NCBI GenBank assembly: GCA_035384605.1
Contig: DAOOIV010000002.1
Location: 62,001 to 126,000, forward strand
DNA: 64,000 bases
Source of the DNA: Phycisphaerae bacterium
Lineage (GTDB): Bacteria > Planctomycetota > Phycisphaerae > UBA1845 > PWPN01
Reading direction: 5' to 3'
Made by a program: the position numbers and the translations under genes. The notes below the pieces were generated by a model. That model searched no databases and was not told where the DNA came from. It saw nothing but the letters and a program-made list of their open reading frames with translations. Positions 26,777 to 35,910 of this stretch are shown piece after piece. The stretch's first letter is position 1. Each line of letters opens with the position of its first letter.

Positions 26777-26873
26777 TGAGTCATTCTCCTTGAAAAGCAT
26801 TGCAGCCGGCGGTCGGCGGTCGTGCTCGACTCAAGCAAGGACCGGCTCGATCCCGGTCTTGAGGGCCGGCTCC

Positions 26874-27752
26874 TCATTTCCGCTTGCCGGCCTTGGCCGC
26901 TCGACTTGCCGGCGACCGGGCGCGTTCGCCGGCCGTCGGCGACGAGCGGGAAGGCTTGATTCTCCTGGGTGACCGTATAGGCCGGACGACCGATGAACCG
27001 GCCATCGGCCTGCTGCCGGCTCCTTGCGAACCGTGATCTCGCGCATCCGCAGCCGATCTACTGGAAGCGGACCCGCTTGGCCCCGCAACCGCTTGAGATG
27101 CAACCCGGTCGACCGGCTCTCCCACCGGCGCCTCCGACAGCCGCAGACCGCGACTTGCCGCGTAACGATCCAGCAGCAACGAAAAAACCGCGGCATCCGA
27201 CGCGCCGATATGGTGCTCCAGGAAACTCTGAACCGCCGGCAGGTCCGCAGCGGGATCCACCACCTCGTCCTTCCGCAACATTTGGAGGGTCAGCTCGTCC
27301 ACCGGTATCGCATGACCGCCGAGGCTGAACAACGCCACGCTGGCGGCGGCGTAACGGTCCACTCCTTCCAGGGACTCCAGATATTCGCGAGCTTCGCGCC
27401 GACCTCGCTGCTTCAGGAAGGAAAGGTCAAGCGTGTCATGCCTGCGACGAATGTCATTCAGAGCGTCCACAATACGCTGAGCCTTCATCTCCGCCTGCGG
27501 GACCAGAGGACTGATGATCTTCGCCAACTCGCTGACGGGCGTGACACGCAACTCGTTCAGATCGACCATCTGTTCGCGCAGTTTCTTGAACGCCGTGAAC
27601 CCCTTGTAGTGAGACGTGTTGCTCCCGAGAATCGCCACCAGCAGTTGCTCGAGCGGGTCCGGAGGTTCCGGAATGGTCGGTTTGCCGAACTTGCGCACCA
27701 GCCGGTTGAACAGTTGCCTGAGGCGCCTGGCATAATCACCGCCATGCTTCAT
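26874..27752 (-). CDS. HhH-GPD superfamily (endonuclease III-like) protein with basic tail
   Basis: Residues 1-200 have the endonuclease III fold: LEQLLVAILGSNTSHYKGF, the helix-hairpin-helix ESLEGVDRYAAASVALFSLG and the aspartate loop GHAIPVDELTLQML. The lyase lysine of EndoIII (normally in LPGVGRKTA) is replaced by Tyr in LEGVDRYAA, while the Asp (PVDE) is retained. No four-cysteine iron-sulfur cluster is present. That suggests a monofunctional glycosylase or a non-catalytic DNA binder. The last 90 residues are low-complexity, Ser/Arg/Lys/Ala-rich. The start overlaps the rbfA stop as ATGA (27749-27752), so translation is coupled. Confidence 0.8.
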   Translation of the reverse strand: MKHGGDYARRLRQLFNRLVRKFGKPTIPEPPDPLEQLLVAILGSNTSHYKGFTAFKKLREQMVDLNELRVTPVSELAKIISPLVPQAEMKAQRIVDALNDIRRRHDTLDLSFLKQRGRREAREYLESLEGVDRYAAASVALFSLGGHAIPVDELTLQMLRKDEVVDPAADLPAVQSFLEHHIGASDAAVFSLLLDRYAASRGLRLSEAPVGEPVDRVASQAVAGPSGSASSRSAADARDHGSQGAGSRPMAGSSVVRPIRSPRRIKPSRSSPTAGERARSPASRAAKAGKRK

Positions 27753-28177
27753 GCCTGTTCTCCCGAGGAAGCCTCCATGGAGTCTTCGGGATCGGACGAT
27801 TCCGCCTCGCCGACCCGTCGTCTTGCCTCCGCTGCCGCTTCATTGATCAGCCGGATCGTCTCCGCCGCCTTCTTAAGCGAGGTGTCAAGATGAAAACTCA
27901 ACTTCGGACAGTGCCGGATTGACAACTCGCTGCCCACCAGCCGCTGCACGTACCCCGCCGCCGAACAAAGACCCGCCAGCGTACGTCGCTGGATGGACTC
28001 CTCCCCTAGCACGCTGATCCAGACTTTCGCGTACTCCAGGTCGCCGCTCACCTCCACGCGGGTCACGCTCGCCAGCGGCGCGATCCGCGGATCGCTCAGT
28101 TTGGTCGCGATCGCGTCGCTCACCACCGCTCTCACGATCGTCGCAATCCGTTCCGGCCTGTGACCTCTCATGCCCAT
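27749..28177 (-). CDS. rbfA: Ribosome-binding factor A
   Basis: RbfA binds the 30S subunit and assists 16S rRNA 5' end maturation. The 142 residues follow the KH-like family pattern: RPERIATIVRAVVSDAIATK, SDPRIAPLASVTRVEVSGD, AKVWISVLG, and PKLSFHLDTSLKKA. ATG 28177 follows a GGGCGG-rich stretch; an open frame continues to 28252 but is not family-like. It is in the nusA-infB-DUF503-rbfA order typical of bacteria and its stop overlaps the next gene. Confidence 0.93.
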   Translation of the reverse strand: MGMRGHRPERIATIVRAVVSDAIATKLSDPRIAPLASVTRVEVSGDLEYAKVWISVLGEESIQRRTLAGLCSAAGYVQRLVGSELSIRHCPKLSFHLDTSLKKAAETIRLINEAAAEARRRVGEAESSDPEDSMEASSGEQA

Positions 28178-28251
28178 CACCGCCCCGCCCGACAACGGCC
28201 CGACCCCACGGTCCGGAATTCTTGTACCCGCATCCGGACCCCGCCGTCGCA

Positions 28252-28548
28252 CTAGAACACTTCGATCCGATAGTCGACCAGCGCCGCGGATGTGTCCTGG
28301 CGAACATAGTCAACCATCTTATCCAGGGCGCTCTCCACAAACCGGCTCTCGTTCGCCACCATCGCCACGCCCAGCTCGGCCTGTTGCCGGAGATCCAACG
28401 ACCCGACCTCGGCGACCGAAACGTTGAACCGCCCCTTCAACCGGTCTTTCAGGCTGTTGACCACCCGCCGCTTGTCCTTCAGCGAATAAGCGTCAAAAAT
28501 CGCCAGCCTCAGGCTGAGAGTCCCCACCACCATCCGATCGGAGGCCAT
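28252..28548 (-). CDS. DUF503 family protein (YlxP-like)
   Basis: The 98-residue protein matches DUF503: VVGTLSLRLAIFDAYSLKDK, RRVVNSLKDRLKGRFNVSVA, EVGSLDLRQQAELGVAMVAN. Such proteins are encoded between infB and rbfA in many bacteria, as here, and are thought to take part in ribosome assembly. The gene lies 35 bp after infB and about 75 bp before the rbfA start. An internal ATG six codons in is an alternative start. Confidence 0.9.
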   Translation of the reverse strand: MASDRMVVGTLSLRLAIFDAYSLKDKRRVVNSLKDRLKGRFNVSVAEVGSLDLRQQAELGVAMVANESRFVESALDKMVDYVRQDTSAALVDYRIEVF

Positions 28549-28583
28549 GCTGATCCGCCCACACGTCCGCCGGTTCCGCCCGC

Positions 28584-31331
28584 CTACAATTTGCGGGTCG
28601 TCTCAACGATTTCATACGTCTCGATGACGTCCCCGGGTTTGATGTCATCGAAGTTTTCGATCCGGATCCCGCACTCCATCCCTGCGCGAACCTCTCGAAC
28701 GTCATCTTTGAACCGCCGCAGGGATGCGATCGCCCTGTGCCGTTCCCGCTTCAGATCGTCCGCCGTCGGAACAATAATCTGCCCGTCGCGGATCACCCGC
28801 GCCAGGTGTGACCGCAGGATCGGCCCCTCGGTCACCATGCAGCCGGCAACGGCCCCGACGCGGGAAATGCGGAAAACCTCGCGCACCTCGGCCCGGCCGC
28901 GCTTCTCTTCGGTCCTCTCCTTCGGCAACAGGCCCTCCAACGCGTTCCGAACGTCGTCAATCAGGTTGTAGATCACCCGGTACAACCGGATGTCCACGCC
29001 CTCGGTCTCGGCGAGCCGTTGAGCGCTCGGGTCCGCCACCACGTTGAAGCCGACTACCAACGCATTGCTCGCTGCAGCCAGCACGACGTCGCTTTCCGTC
29101 ACCGCCCCGATGCCGGCGTGCAGGAAATGGAGCTTCACCTGCTCGCTCGGAATCTCGCTCAAGGCCTTGTTCAGGGCATCCAGGGAACCCTGAACATCGG
29201 CCTTCAGGATGATGTTCAACTCGGGAACCGCCTCGCCCTCACGCTGCCGCACCAGCTCTTCCAGCGTCTGCGGCTTGCGCGCCCGGGTCAGAACATTCGC
29301 CCGTCGCTGATTCCGGACCGACTCGGCCACCGCCTTGGCCCGCTGCAATGAATCCACCTGATAGAAGTTTTCACCTGCGTTGGGCACTTCATCCAGTCCG
29401 GCCAGCTCGACGGGATAGCCCGGCAGGGCCTCGTCAATCTGTCTGCCGAGATCGTCCCGCATCACCCGGACGCGCCCCGCGGCGCTGCCACACACGATGA
29501 AAGCCCCCGGCCTGAGCGTGCCCTCCCGAATCAATACGCGAGCAAGGGGACCGACTCCCTGAGTCATCTGGGCTTCGATGACCGTGCCGGTGGCCGGCAC
29601 GTCGGGGTCCGCCCGCAGGTTCAACAACTCCGTGAGCATTCCCAGATGCTCGATCAACTCCGGGACGCCCTGGCCGGTGACGGCGGATGTCTTCACAACG
29701 TCGATTTCCCCGCCCCACTCGGTGGGCGCCAGCCCAAGCTCGGAAAGCTGGCCGTAGATCTTGTTGATGTCCACTCCCGGCAGATCGATCTTGTTCAAAG
29801 CCACGATGATGGTGACTTTGGCGGCCTTGGCATGGTTGATCGCCTCGACCGTCTGAGGCATCACCCCGTCGTCGGCGGCAACGACAAGAACAACGACGTC
29901 GGTGAGATGGGCCCCTCGCGCCCGCATCGCCGTGAAGGCCTCATGACCCGGCGTATCCAGGAACGTTACCGACAGGTTGCCGCGCTCCACACGGTAAGCG
30001 CCGATGTGCTGGGTGATGCCGCCCGCCTCACCCGCCGCTACCGAGGTCTTTCGGATCGCGTCAAGCAGGCTCGTCTTGCCATGGTCAACGTGGCCGAGCA
30101 TCGTTACAACCGGAGGACGAGGCTGCGGGTTCTTGCGCTCGCGGCTCGCGAACTCTTCAATCAGCTTGTCGAGCTCCGTCTTCGGCTTGACCACCTGTAT
30201 CTCGACCCCGAAATCCAGCATCACCATCTCGGCGATCTCGGTGGGAATCACCGTGTTGCGATGCACGAGCCCCATGTTGTGATCGTGCATCAGCTTCGGC
30301 ATGATCTGGGCCATCCCCACGCCCGTGGCGGAACACAGCTCATGAAGAATGATCGGCTCGGTGACCTCGGCCTTGGTCTTGCGCGGGGCGATTCGAGCGG
30401 GCGCCGACTCGGCGGCCTTCTCCCTTGCCCGATGATGGATGCCCCGCCCGCTGGCCGACTGCAGGCGCTCCTGACGTTCGAGCAGGTCACGGTCGTTCCA
30501 TTCCCGAAGACGCTCGCCAATCTCATAGAGAGAGGTGGTTGAGCGCCGCGGGTTGAGCCGCTGGCGGCCCTTCTTGCCCGGCACATCGTCGTAGACCGGG
30601 CCCTTGCCTCCTTTGCCGCGTTTGTGTCCGCCCCCCTCAAACTCCAACGGCTCCGGAACCACCGCCGGCCCCTTGGGTGCCCGCGGAACGGGGCGCGTCA
30701 CAGGATCAGGCCGAGCATAACCGACAATCTTGGGTCCGCGCATTTGGGCAGGGGCGGGCACATTCTGCGGCCCGGCCGGACGCACGGGCTCGGGAGGTTT
30801 CGGCGGGGCAGCCGCAGGAGCTTGGGCAGCCGGCTTGGCCACAACAGGCTCCTCGGCCGGGACCGCCGGCGGCGCTTCCGCTGGCGGAGATGACGGAGGC
30901 TCCGGCTCGCCGATCACGACGGCCGGTGGAGCTTGCTCCGCCCCACCCGCCCGTGTTTCCACGACCGGCGGGACAACCACAACCTCCGCCGGCGCCGTGG
31001 GGGGGGCGGGCTCAGCAACAACAGCCGCAACCACAACCTGCTCACCCGCTTCCTCGACCGCCGTCTCCTTCGGAGCCTCTGCCTTCTTCCTCCGGGTGCC
31101 CTTGCGCTTGATACGCACGGCATCGATGTCCACGGGGGCCGCTTCCTCAACAGCCGTCTTGTGGCCGGCAGCACTGAACCACTCCCGGATTGTCTCCGCC
31201 AGGCCGGCCGAGAGCGCGGACATGTGGTTCGTCACCCCTTCGACGCCTTCGCTCTTGCACTTCTCGATGATCGCCTTGCTGGTGACGCCCAGTTCCTTGC
31301 TCAGCGTGTGGACCCGAAGCTTATCCGACAA
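28584..31331 (-). CDS. infB: Translation initiation factor IF-2
   Basis: IF-2 brings formyl-Met-tRNA to the ribosome. The N-terminal IF2_N helix bundle (RVHTLSKELGVTSKAIIEKC) is followed by an Ala/Pro/Val-rich linker of about 170 residues, a second IF2_N-like block (LHELCSATGVGMAQIMPKLM), then the GTPase domain with MLGHVDHGKT (about 415), DTPGHEAF and NKIDLPG and the C-terminal barrel domains. The start is TTG 31331, the third codon of the longest frame: AGGAGG at 31338-31343 abuts a TTG at 31337 but is spaced 6 nt from the TTG at 31331. It is about 915 residues, typical for long-N-terminus bacteria. Confidence 0.97.
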   Translation of the reverse strand: MSDKLRVHTLSKELGVTSKAIIEKCKSEGVEGVTNHMSALSAGLAETIREWFSAAGHKTAVEEAAPVDIDAVRIKRKGTRRKKAEAPKETAVEEAGEQVVVAAVVAEPAPPTAPAEVVVVPPVVETRAGGAEQAPPAVVIGEPEPPSSPPAEAPPAVPAEEPVVAKPAAQAPAAAPPKPPEPVRPAGPQNVPAPAQMRGPKIVGYARPDPVTRPVPRAPKGPAVVPEPLEFEGGGHKRGKGGKGPVYDDVPGKKGRQRLNPRRSTTSLYEIGERLREWNDRDLLERQERLQSASGRGIHHRAREKAAESAPARIAPRKTKAEVTEPIILHELCSATGVGMAQIMPKLMHDHNMGLVHRNTVIPTEIAEMVMLDFGVEIQVVKPKTELDKLIEEFASRERKNPQPRPPVVTMLGHVDHGKTSLLDAIRKTSVAAGEAGGITQHIGAYRVERGNLSVTFLDTPGHEAFTAMRARGAHLTDVVVLVVAADDGVMPQTVEAINHAKAAKVTIIVALNKIDLPGVDINKIYGQLSELGLAPTEWGGEIDVVKTSAVTGQGVPELIEHLGMLTELLNLRADPDVPATGTVIEAQMTQGVGPLARVLIREGTLRPGAFIVCGSAAGRVRVMRDDLGRQIDEALPGYPVELAGLDEVPNAGENFYQVDSLQRAKAVAESVRNQRRANVLTRARKPQTLEELVRQREGEAVPELNIILKADVQGSLDALNKALSEIPSEQVKLHFLHAGIGAVTESDVVLAAASNALVVGFNVVADPSAQRLAETEGVDIRLYRVIYNLIDDVRNALEGLLPKERTEEKRGRAEVREVFRISRVGAVAGCMVTEGPILRSHLARVIRDGQIIVPTADDLKRERHRAIASLRRFKDDVREVRAGMECGIRIENFDDIKPGDVIETYEIVETTRKL

Positions 31332-31437
31332 ATTCAACCTCCTGAACCGGCCTCATGGATCCCCCCCCGCCGTCCGGCCAATTTGCACAGGATGGCCGGC
31401 TCAACGGCGGAAAGATCCCATCCCGGACCCGTGATTC

Positions 31438-32760
31438 TCAGCCTTCGGCTGGTGCCTCACTGTTGCCACCAGTCGATTCGGATGCCGACGTTCCATCCTC
31501 GGCAACCATAGTCGATTCGGATGCCTGCGTTCCATCCTCGGCCATAGCCGCTTCACCCGCCGCTGCAGCCTCCGCAGCGGCTTCAACGGCCAGGGCTTTG
31601 GCTGCCGCCGTCTCGATGGCCAACCGCTTGGCCGCCTCCGAGGCAATGCTGACCACCTGGGCGGCCAGCTCCTCCGACAACCCAACATCTTTCACCAGCG
31701 GGGCAGCGCCAACCTCTTCAACATCTCCTAGGGAGATAATGCCCAACGCCTGGATCTTCGCGATTTTGTCCTCCCCCACTCCCTCGATCTCGCTCAGCAC
31801 CTTCTCCAACTCGTCAAGGTTCTTGTTGTATTCCGCCGGCGTAAGGATATCGATGTCCCAACCCGTCAGCCGAGCGGCAAGCCTCACGTTCTGACCGCGC
31901 TTGCCGATAGCCAGCGAAAGCTGATCCTCCGCCACCACCACGGTTGCCCGGCCAAGCTCGAAACACAAGGCGGTCTCCTGTACCTCCGCCGGCTTCAGGG
32001 CGTTCCCGATCAGGATCTGAGACGACTCATTCCAGCGAACAATGTCGATCTTCTCGCCCCCCAGTTCCAGAACGATGTTCTTGATCCGGCTGCCCCGAAC
32101 TCCCACGCACGCACCCACCGCGTCAACCTTGCTGTCAATCGACGACACCGCGATCTTCGTGCGATAGCCCGCTTCGCGCGCCAAAGCCCGGATCTCGATG
32201 ATTCGTTCGGCTACCTCGGGCACTTCCAGCTCGAACAGCCGGCTGATGAAATCGGGGTGCGACCGGCTCAGCACGATCTTGACCTGGTGCGGCGCTTCGC
32301 GCACGTCCAGAATCAGGCACCGGATCCGCTCGCCCGGATGATGAGTCTCGCCCGGAATCTGCTCGCTCCGCGGCAAAAAACCCTCGGTCCGACCCAGGTT
32401 GACGATCAGGGCGCCCCCCTCGAACCGCGACACCGTACCCGTCACCACCGTCCCCTTGCGCTCCAGGAACTCCTCGTAGATGCTGCCCCGCTCCGCCTCA
32501 CGGATCTTCTGGATCATCACCTGTTTGGCGGTCTGAGCCGCGATACGCCCCAGCTCCTTCATGTCGATCGGCTGGTTGTTGCAGCTCGCAGTGATCTCGC
32601 CGCTAAGCCGGTCGATGTTCACCACGACCTCATCGTTCGGACCATGGGCCTTGCGGACCGCGGACACCATCGCCTGTTCGAGGTCTGCAAACACGACCTC
32701 CTTCTCGATGTTCTTGTCCCGAGCGATGCTGTCGACAATCCGAACAAGCTCAACATTCAT
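31438..32760 (-). CDS. nusA: Transcription termination/antitermination factor NusA
   Basis: NusA binds RNA polymerase and nascent RNA. The N-terminal domain (VELVRIVDSIARDKNIEKEV), S1 domain (KGTVVTGTVSRFEGGALIVN, RTEGFLPRSEQIPGE) and two KH domains (GACVGVRGSRIKNIVLELGG, LSLAIGKRGQNVRLAARLTG) are complete. A helix-hairpin-helix-like segment and an acidic Ala/Glu/Ser-rich tail with a 13-residue duplication end the protein. AGAGGTGA lies upstream of the ATG. rimP, usually directly before nusA, is missing; instead there is 276 bp with a terminator of the ugpC-type gene. infB follows after 106 bp. Confidence 0.97.
   Translation of the reverse strand: MNVELVRIVDSIARDKNIEKEVVFADLEQAMVSAVRKAHGPNDEVVVNIDRLSGEITASCNNQPIDMKELGRIAAQTAKQVMIQKIREAERGSIYEEFLERKGTVVTGTVSRFEGGALIVNLGRTEGFLPRSEQIPGETHHPGERIRCLILDVREAPHQVKIVLSRSHPDFISRLFELEVPEVAERIIEIRALAREAGYRTKIAVSSIDSKVDAVGACVGVRGSRIKNIVLELGGEKIDIVRWNESSQILIGNALKPAEVQETALCFELGRATVVVAEDQLSLAIGKRGQNVRLAARLTGWDIDILTPAEYNKNLDELEKVLSEIEGVGEDKIAKIQALGIISLGDVEEVGAAPLVKDVGLSEELAAQVVSIASEAAKRLAIETAAAKALAVEAAAEAAAAGEAAMAEDGTQASESTMVAEDGTSASESTGGNSEAPAEG
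31471..31542 (-). repeat. Tandem duplication in the nusA tail
   Basis: Two 33-bp copies (31471-31503 and 31510-31542), differing at two positions, repeat with a 39-bp period. They encode two copies of the unit AEDGTxASEST in the disordered C-terminal tail of NusA. The in-frame period of 13 codons keeps the gene intact. Confidence 0.75.
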
Positions 32761-32879
32761 CTCGCATCACCTCTGCTGAAAGGGCTTCCATTCGCCCTGT
32801 CTGGCTTTCTCTTGCCTCGCCGGAAGCTTGCGCTGCCGTTCTCCCCGCACTCGCTCGCCTCGAACCGGCCAGGACAAAC

Positions 32880-32909
32880 AAAAAAGTGGGACGTTCGCCG
32901 GACCCACTT
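32880..32909 (-). terminator. Rho-independent terminator of the ugpC-type gene
   Basis: Read on the minus strand, AAGTGGG (from 32909-32903) and CCCACTT (from 32890-32884) form a 7-bp stem with a 12-nt loop, immediately followed by a run of T (complement of the A-run at 32880-32885). It sits about 130 bp beyond the ABC ATPase stop and before nusA, so it insulates the two. Confidence 0.85.
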
Positions 32910-33036
32910 CTTGAGCCGCCATCCCACTCGGGACAAGACGGCATACACAAAACGAAGGTACAGGACGATCGCTTAGTGCATCGCCGTCCTCCTTGCGATG
33001 CAGCGGCGACCGGCTGCGGGGTCCTGCCCACGGCTA

Positions 33037-34188
33037 TCAAACCGCTCGGGCCGCACTGACCTGTTCTCCGGCACCGTTCAGACCCACATTGACACCTTCT
33101 TCGCCCGGCTCAAACACATGTATCTGATCAAGATTCAGGTACATGGGCATCTGCATGCCGTCCTTCAATGACCGGTCCGCTTCGATCCGGCAAACCACAT
33201 GAGCGTGCGACCCGGTCTGGACGTACAAATCCATCTTGTCGCCCAACGGCTCGATGACACTAATCGTCACGTCGATCCTGTTGCCCTGACCTGCGAACTT
33301 GCCCTCATTTGAGCAGGACAGACTCTCCGGGCGAACCCCCAGGACCATCGCTTCACCAACCCGTCCGCTGAGCGGCTTCTCCAGACGTTCTGGCATCCGA
33401 ATCCGGCTCGAACCCTCGTCAAACCATAAGGATCCGTTCTCGGCCACGATCCGTCCCGAAAAGAAATTCATCGGCGGCGTGCCCAGAAATCCCGCAACAA
33501 ACCGGTTGACCGGCAGATCATAAACCTCCAGCGGGGCTGCACACTGGTGCACCACGCCATCCCTCATGACCACCACCCGATCACCCAACGTCATGGCCTC
33601 TTCCTGGTCATGGGTGACGTAAATCGTCGTCGTCGACAACCGCCGATGCAGTTTCTTCAGCTCAGCCCGCATTTCAACCCTAAGCTTCGCATCCAGATTG
33701 CTCAGCGGCTCGTCAAACAAGAACGCTTTGGGGGTTCTGACGATCGCCCGTCCGACAGCGACCCGCTGCCTTTGGCCGCCTGACAGCGCTTTCGGCTTGC
33801 GGTCCAGGAGATCCTCTATACCAAGTAGCCTCGCGGCAGCACGTACCCGCTGGTCGATTTCCGCCTTCGGGACCCGCCGCAGCTTGAGCCCAAAGGCCAT
33901 GTTCTTGTACACCGTCATGTGCGGGTACAGGGCATAGTTCTGGAAGACCATGGCGATGTCACGATCCTTGGGCGGAACGTCGTTCACCACCCGCTGGCCG
34001 ATGCGAATGGTCCCGGAGGTGACTTCCTCTAACCCGGCCACCATCCGCAACGTCGTGCTCTTGCCACACCCCGAAGGCCCAACAAGAACCACGAACTCCT
34101 TGTCGTGAATCCTCAGTGACACATTGTCCACCGCCTTCACCGGGCCGGGATAGACCTTTGTCACGTTTTCAAGGACCACTTCCGCCAT
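33037..34188 (-). CDS. ugpC: Sugar ABC transporter ATP-binding protein, UgpC/MsmK/MalK type
   Basis: This ATPase energises carbohydrate ABC importers. Seen in order: Walker A GPSGCGKST (about 38-46), Q-loop VFQNYALYPHM, signature LSGGQRQRVA, Walker B AFLFDEPLSNLD, H-loop YVTHDQEEA, then the MalK-type regulatory OB domain (VLGVRPESL). Length 383 is normal. No permease or solute-binding gene is adjacent, so it is a stand-alone, probably shared ATPase, as often seen for MsmK/UgpC. GGAG lies 10-11 nt before the ATG. A clear intrinsic terminator follows. Confidence 0.95.
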   Translation of the reverse strand: MAEVVLENVTKVYPGPVKAVDNVSLRIHDKEFVVLVGPSGCGKSTTLRMVAGLEEVTSGTIRIGQRVVNDVPPKDRDIAMVFQNYALYPHMTVYKNMAFGLKLRRVPKAEIDQRVRAAARLLGIEDLLDRKPKALSGGQRQRVAVGRAIVRTPKAFLFDEPLSNLDAKLRVEMRAELKKLHRRLSTTTIYVTHDQEEAMTLGDRVVVMRDGVVHQCAAPLEVYDLPVNRFVAGFLGTPPMNFFSGRIVAENGSLWFDEGSSRIRMPERLEKPLSGRVGEAMVLGVRPESLSCSNEGKFAGQGNRIDVTISVIEPLGDKMDLYVQTGSHAHVVCRIEADRSLKDGMQMPMYLNLDQIHVFEPGEEGVNVGLNGAGEQVSAARAV

Positions 34189-34432
34189 AAAAGCTACACT
34201 CCAAAGCGACGTGCATAATGAGCCGCCTCGGTCCCTGTCATGGTTCCGATTATAGTTGGTGCCTCGCCGCTGTCAACGACGCTACACATCGCAGCCAAGC
34301 GGTCAAGCCGGACTCCCGACCTCTGAAGCCCAGGTGCGGCGAGCAGCCTCAGCATTCTGTCCATACATGAGTTACGAGCGATCGATAGCCGTCGCCGCCG
34401 CGAGGTAGGCGGGCAACGAGGCTGGCGTCCGC

Positions 34433-35878
34433 TCACGGACCCATCAGAGCGTCGATGCGGCGGATCATTTCAGCCCTGACGCCGTCAGGTTCCTCCTTGC
34501 CGGTCAGGCGCCTCAGCCACGTCGCACTCTCCTCGACTTGCGGAACCTCGCGTCGAGCCTGACGATACTGCCAAATGGCCCACTCCAACGTGGCAGCATA
34601 TCGAAGATCATCAACCGCCTCTCGCCAGCCCGCAAACCGAATGGTGTCAACCGGTTTGCCCACAGCCGGATACGCGAAGTTGTGATCCCGGTAATGAGGA
34701 TGGTCAAAATCATCCCAGGCCGCTTTGTCGTCCATGGTCCGGTACTCGTAGTCAATTGCCCCATCGTAGCCGGCCACTCGCAAGGCTAAACCGTAGGTGC
34801 GGCGGTAAACCTCCGGCCGCTCGACCCCGGCATGAGGGTTGCCGTAGCTCAGGATCTTGTACCCCCTCGCGTGAACCTGCCTTGCAAGCGAAGGCAAGAG
34901 CGTGCCGCTCACCACCGGATAGTCGAGGATGTCACCCATGTCCGGAAAGTAGCTTGCCGAACAGGCAACCCACATCTTGCCACCACCGGCACGGGCTGCC
35001 TCCCAGGCTGGACACTGAGAGCGCAAGGCCTCTCCGGTCGCCTCGTCGCGCCCCTGGAAGCAATAGGCCGGGTGACCGTTCCTCAACGCCCAAGCGGTGG
35101 CTTCACGGGCATGCCGGGTGACGGCCGCCAACCTCCTTGCCAATCTGATCGAAAGCGCGATTGACGACCTCCATGTCGGGGTCGGCCGACGGCGATACTT
35201 CATCAGTAAGCCGGCCGAACACGAGATATCCGAACCGCACGGGATTGCCGTGATTGCCATCCGTCGGGCACCAGAGCGAGTTCTCCCGCTGTTCTCCCTC
35301 GGCTTTCGGCTCACGCCCGCGCGTCAGATTCATGCCCCACCGCTCACCGGGAGCCGGCGCAGCTCCGAAAGTCCTGAAGGGAATCCGCACCTCGAGCGTC
35401 CATGCGTCGTTCGTTCGACCCGCTGCCGCCTCGGCCGGCAGGTCGGCCGAGAAGTCACCGCAATAGCTGCACGCGATCAAACCCTGGCGTTGATAATGCA
35501 CTGGTAGTATCGCTGCCGAGTAGCCTGAGGATCGAGGAAGATTTCGATACAGTCATCATTCCACACTCTGTGCGGTGCGTCCGCCTCGTCGCGGCACTTG
35601 AGGCGGGATATGTCCGGCTCGCACGCCGGCACCGAAACGTATATCGCCTCGGCAGCGCGCACGAGCCGAAACTCGGTCGCGAACTTTGCCGGCTGCCGCT
35701 TGTTGGACACAAGGCCGGTAATGAGTGGAGCGGCCTTGCAGGCTTTATCCTCCAAGCGCCCGTCAATCGCGGGTGGCTCAATCACTCGCTTGGCAAGGTA
35801 TGTTTGGGGATTCTCCGCCGCCGTGATCGCGCGTAGCAACCCCAACGTCACACAAGCGGATACGAGGCAGTTTCTCAT
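34433..35878 (-). pseudogene. Frameshifted secreted CBM9-like plus DUF4091 glycosidase-type gene
   Basis: Three consecutive minus-strand frames together read as one secreted protein. The first (to about 35480) has GGAGG, ATG 35878, a signal peptide (NCLVSACVTLGLLRAITAA) and the CBM9-like start EPPAIDGRLEDKACKAAPLI ending ...QRYYQCIIN. The second (35501-35103) continues the same domain with AWTLEVRIPFRTFGAAPAPG and YLVFG. The third (from about 35140) has FQGRDEATGEALRSQCPAWE, HARGYKILSYGNPHAGVERP and YPAVGKPVDTIRFAGWREAV, the DUF4091 pattern found at the end of large glycosidase-like proteins. Shifts lie near 35480-35500 and 35100-35140. The expected long middle domain is also missing. Sequencing errors could explain the shifts but not the missing part. 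Confidence 0.8.
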
Positions 35879-35910
35879 GTAAGCATCCTCCCCGTTCGGC
35901 CGCAACCGAA

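Noticed and set aside
28719..31511. Long plus-strand frames opposite infB
   Set aside because: They are antisense shadows of infB with no domain or ribosome binding site support.
34194..34436. 80-codon minus-strand frame upstream of the ABC ATPase
   Set aside because: Arg-rich, no family resemblance, and it spans the expected promoter of the ATPase gene.
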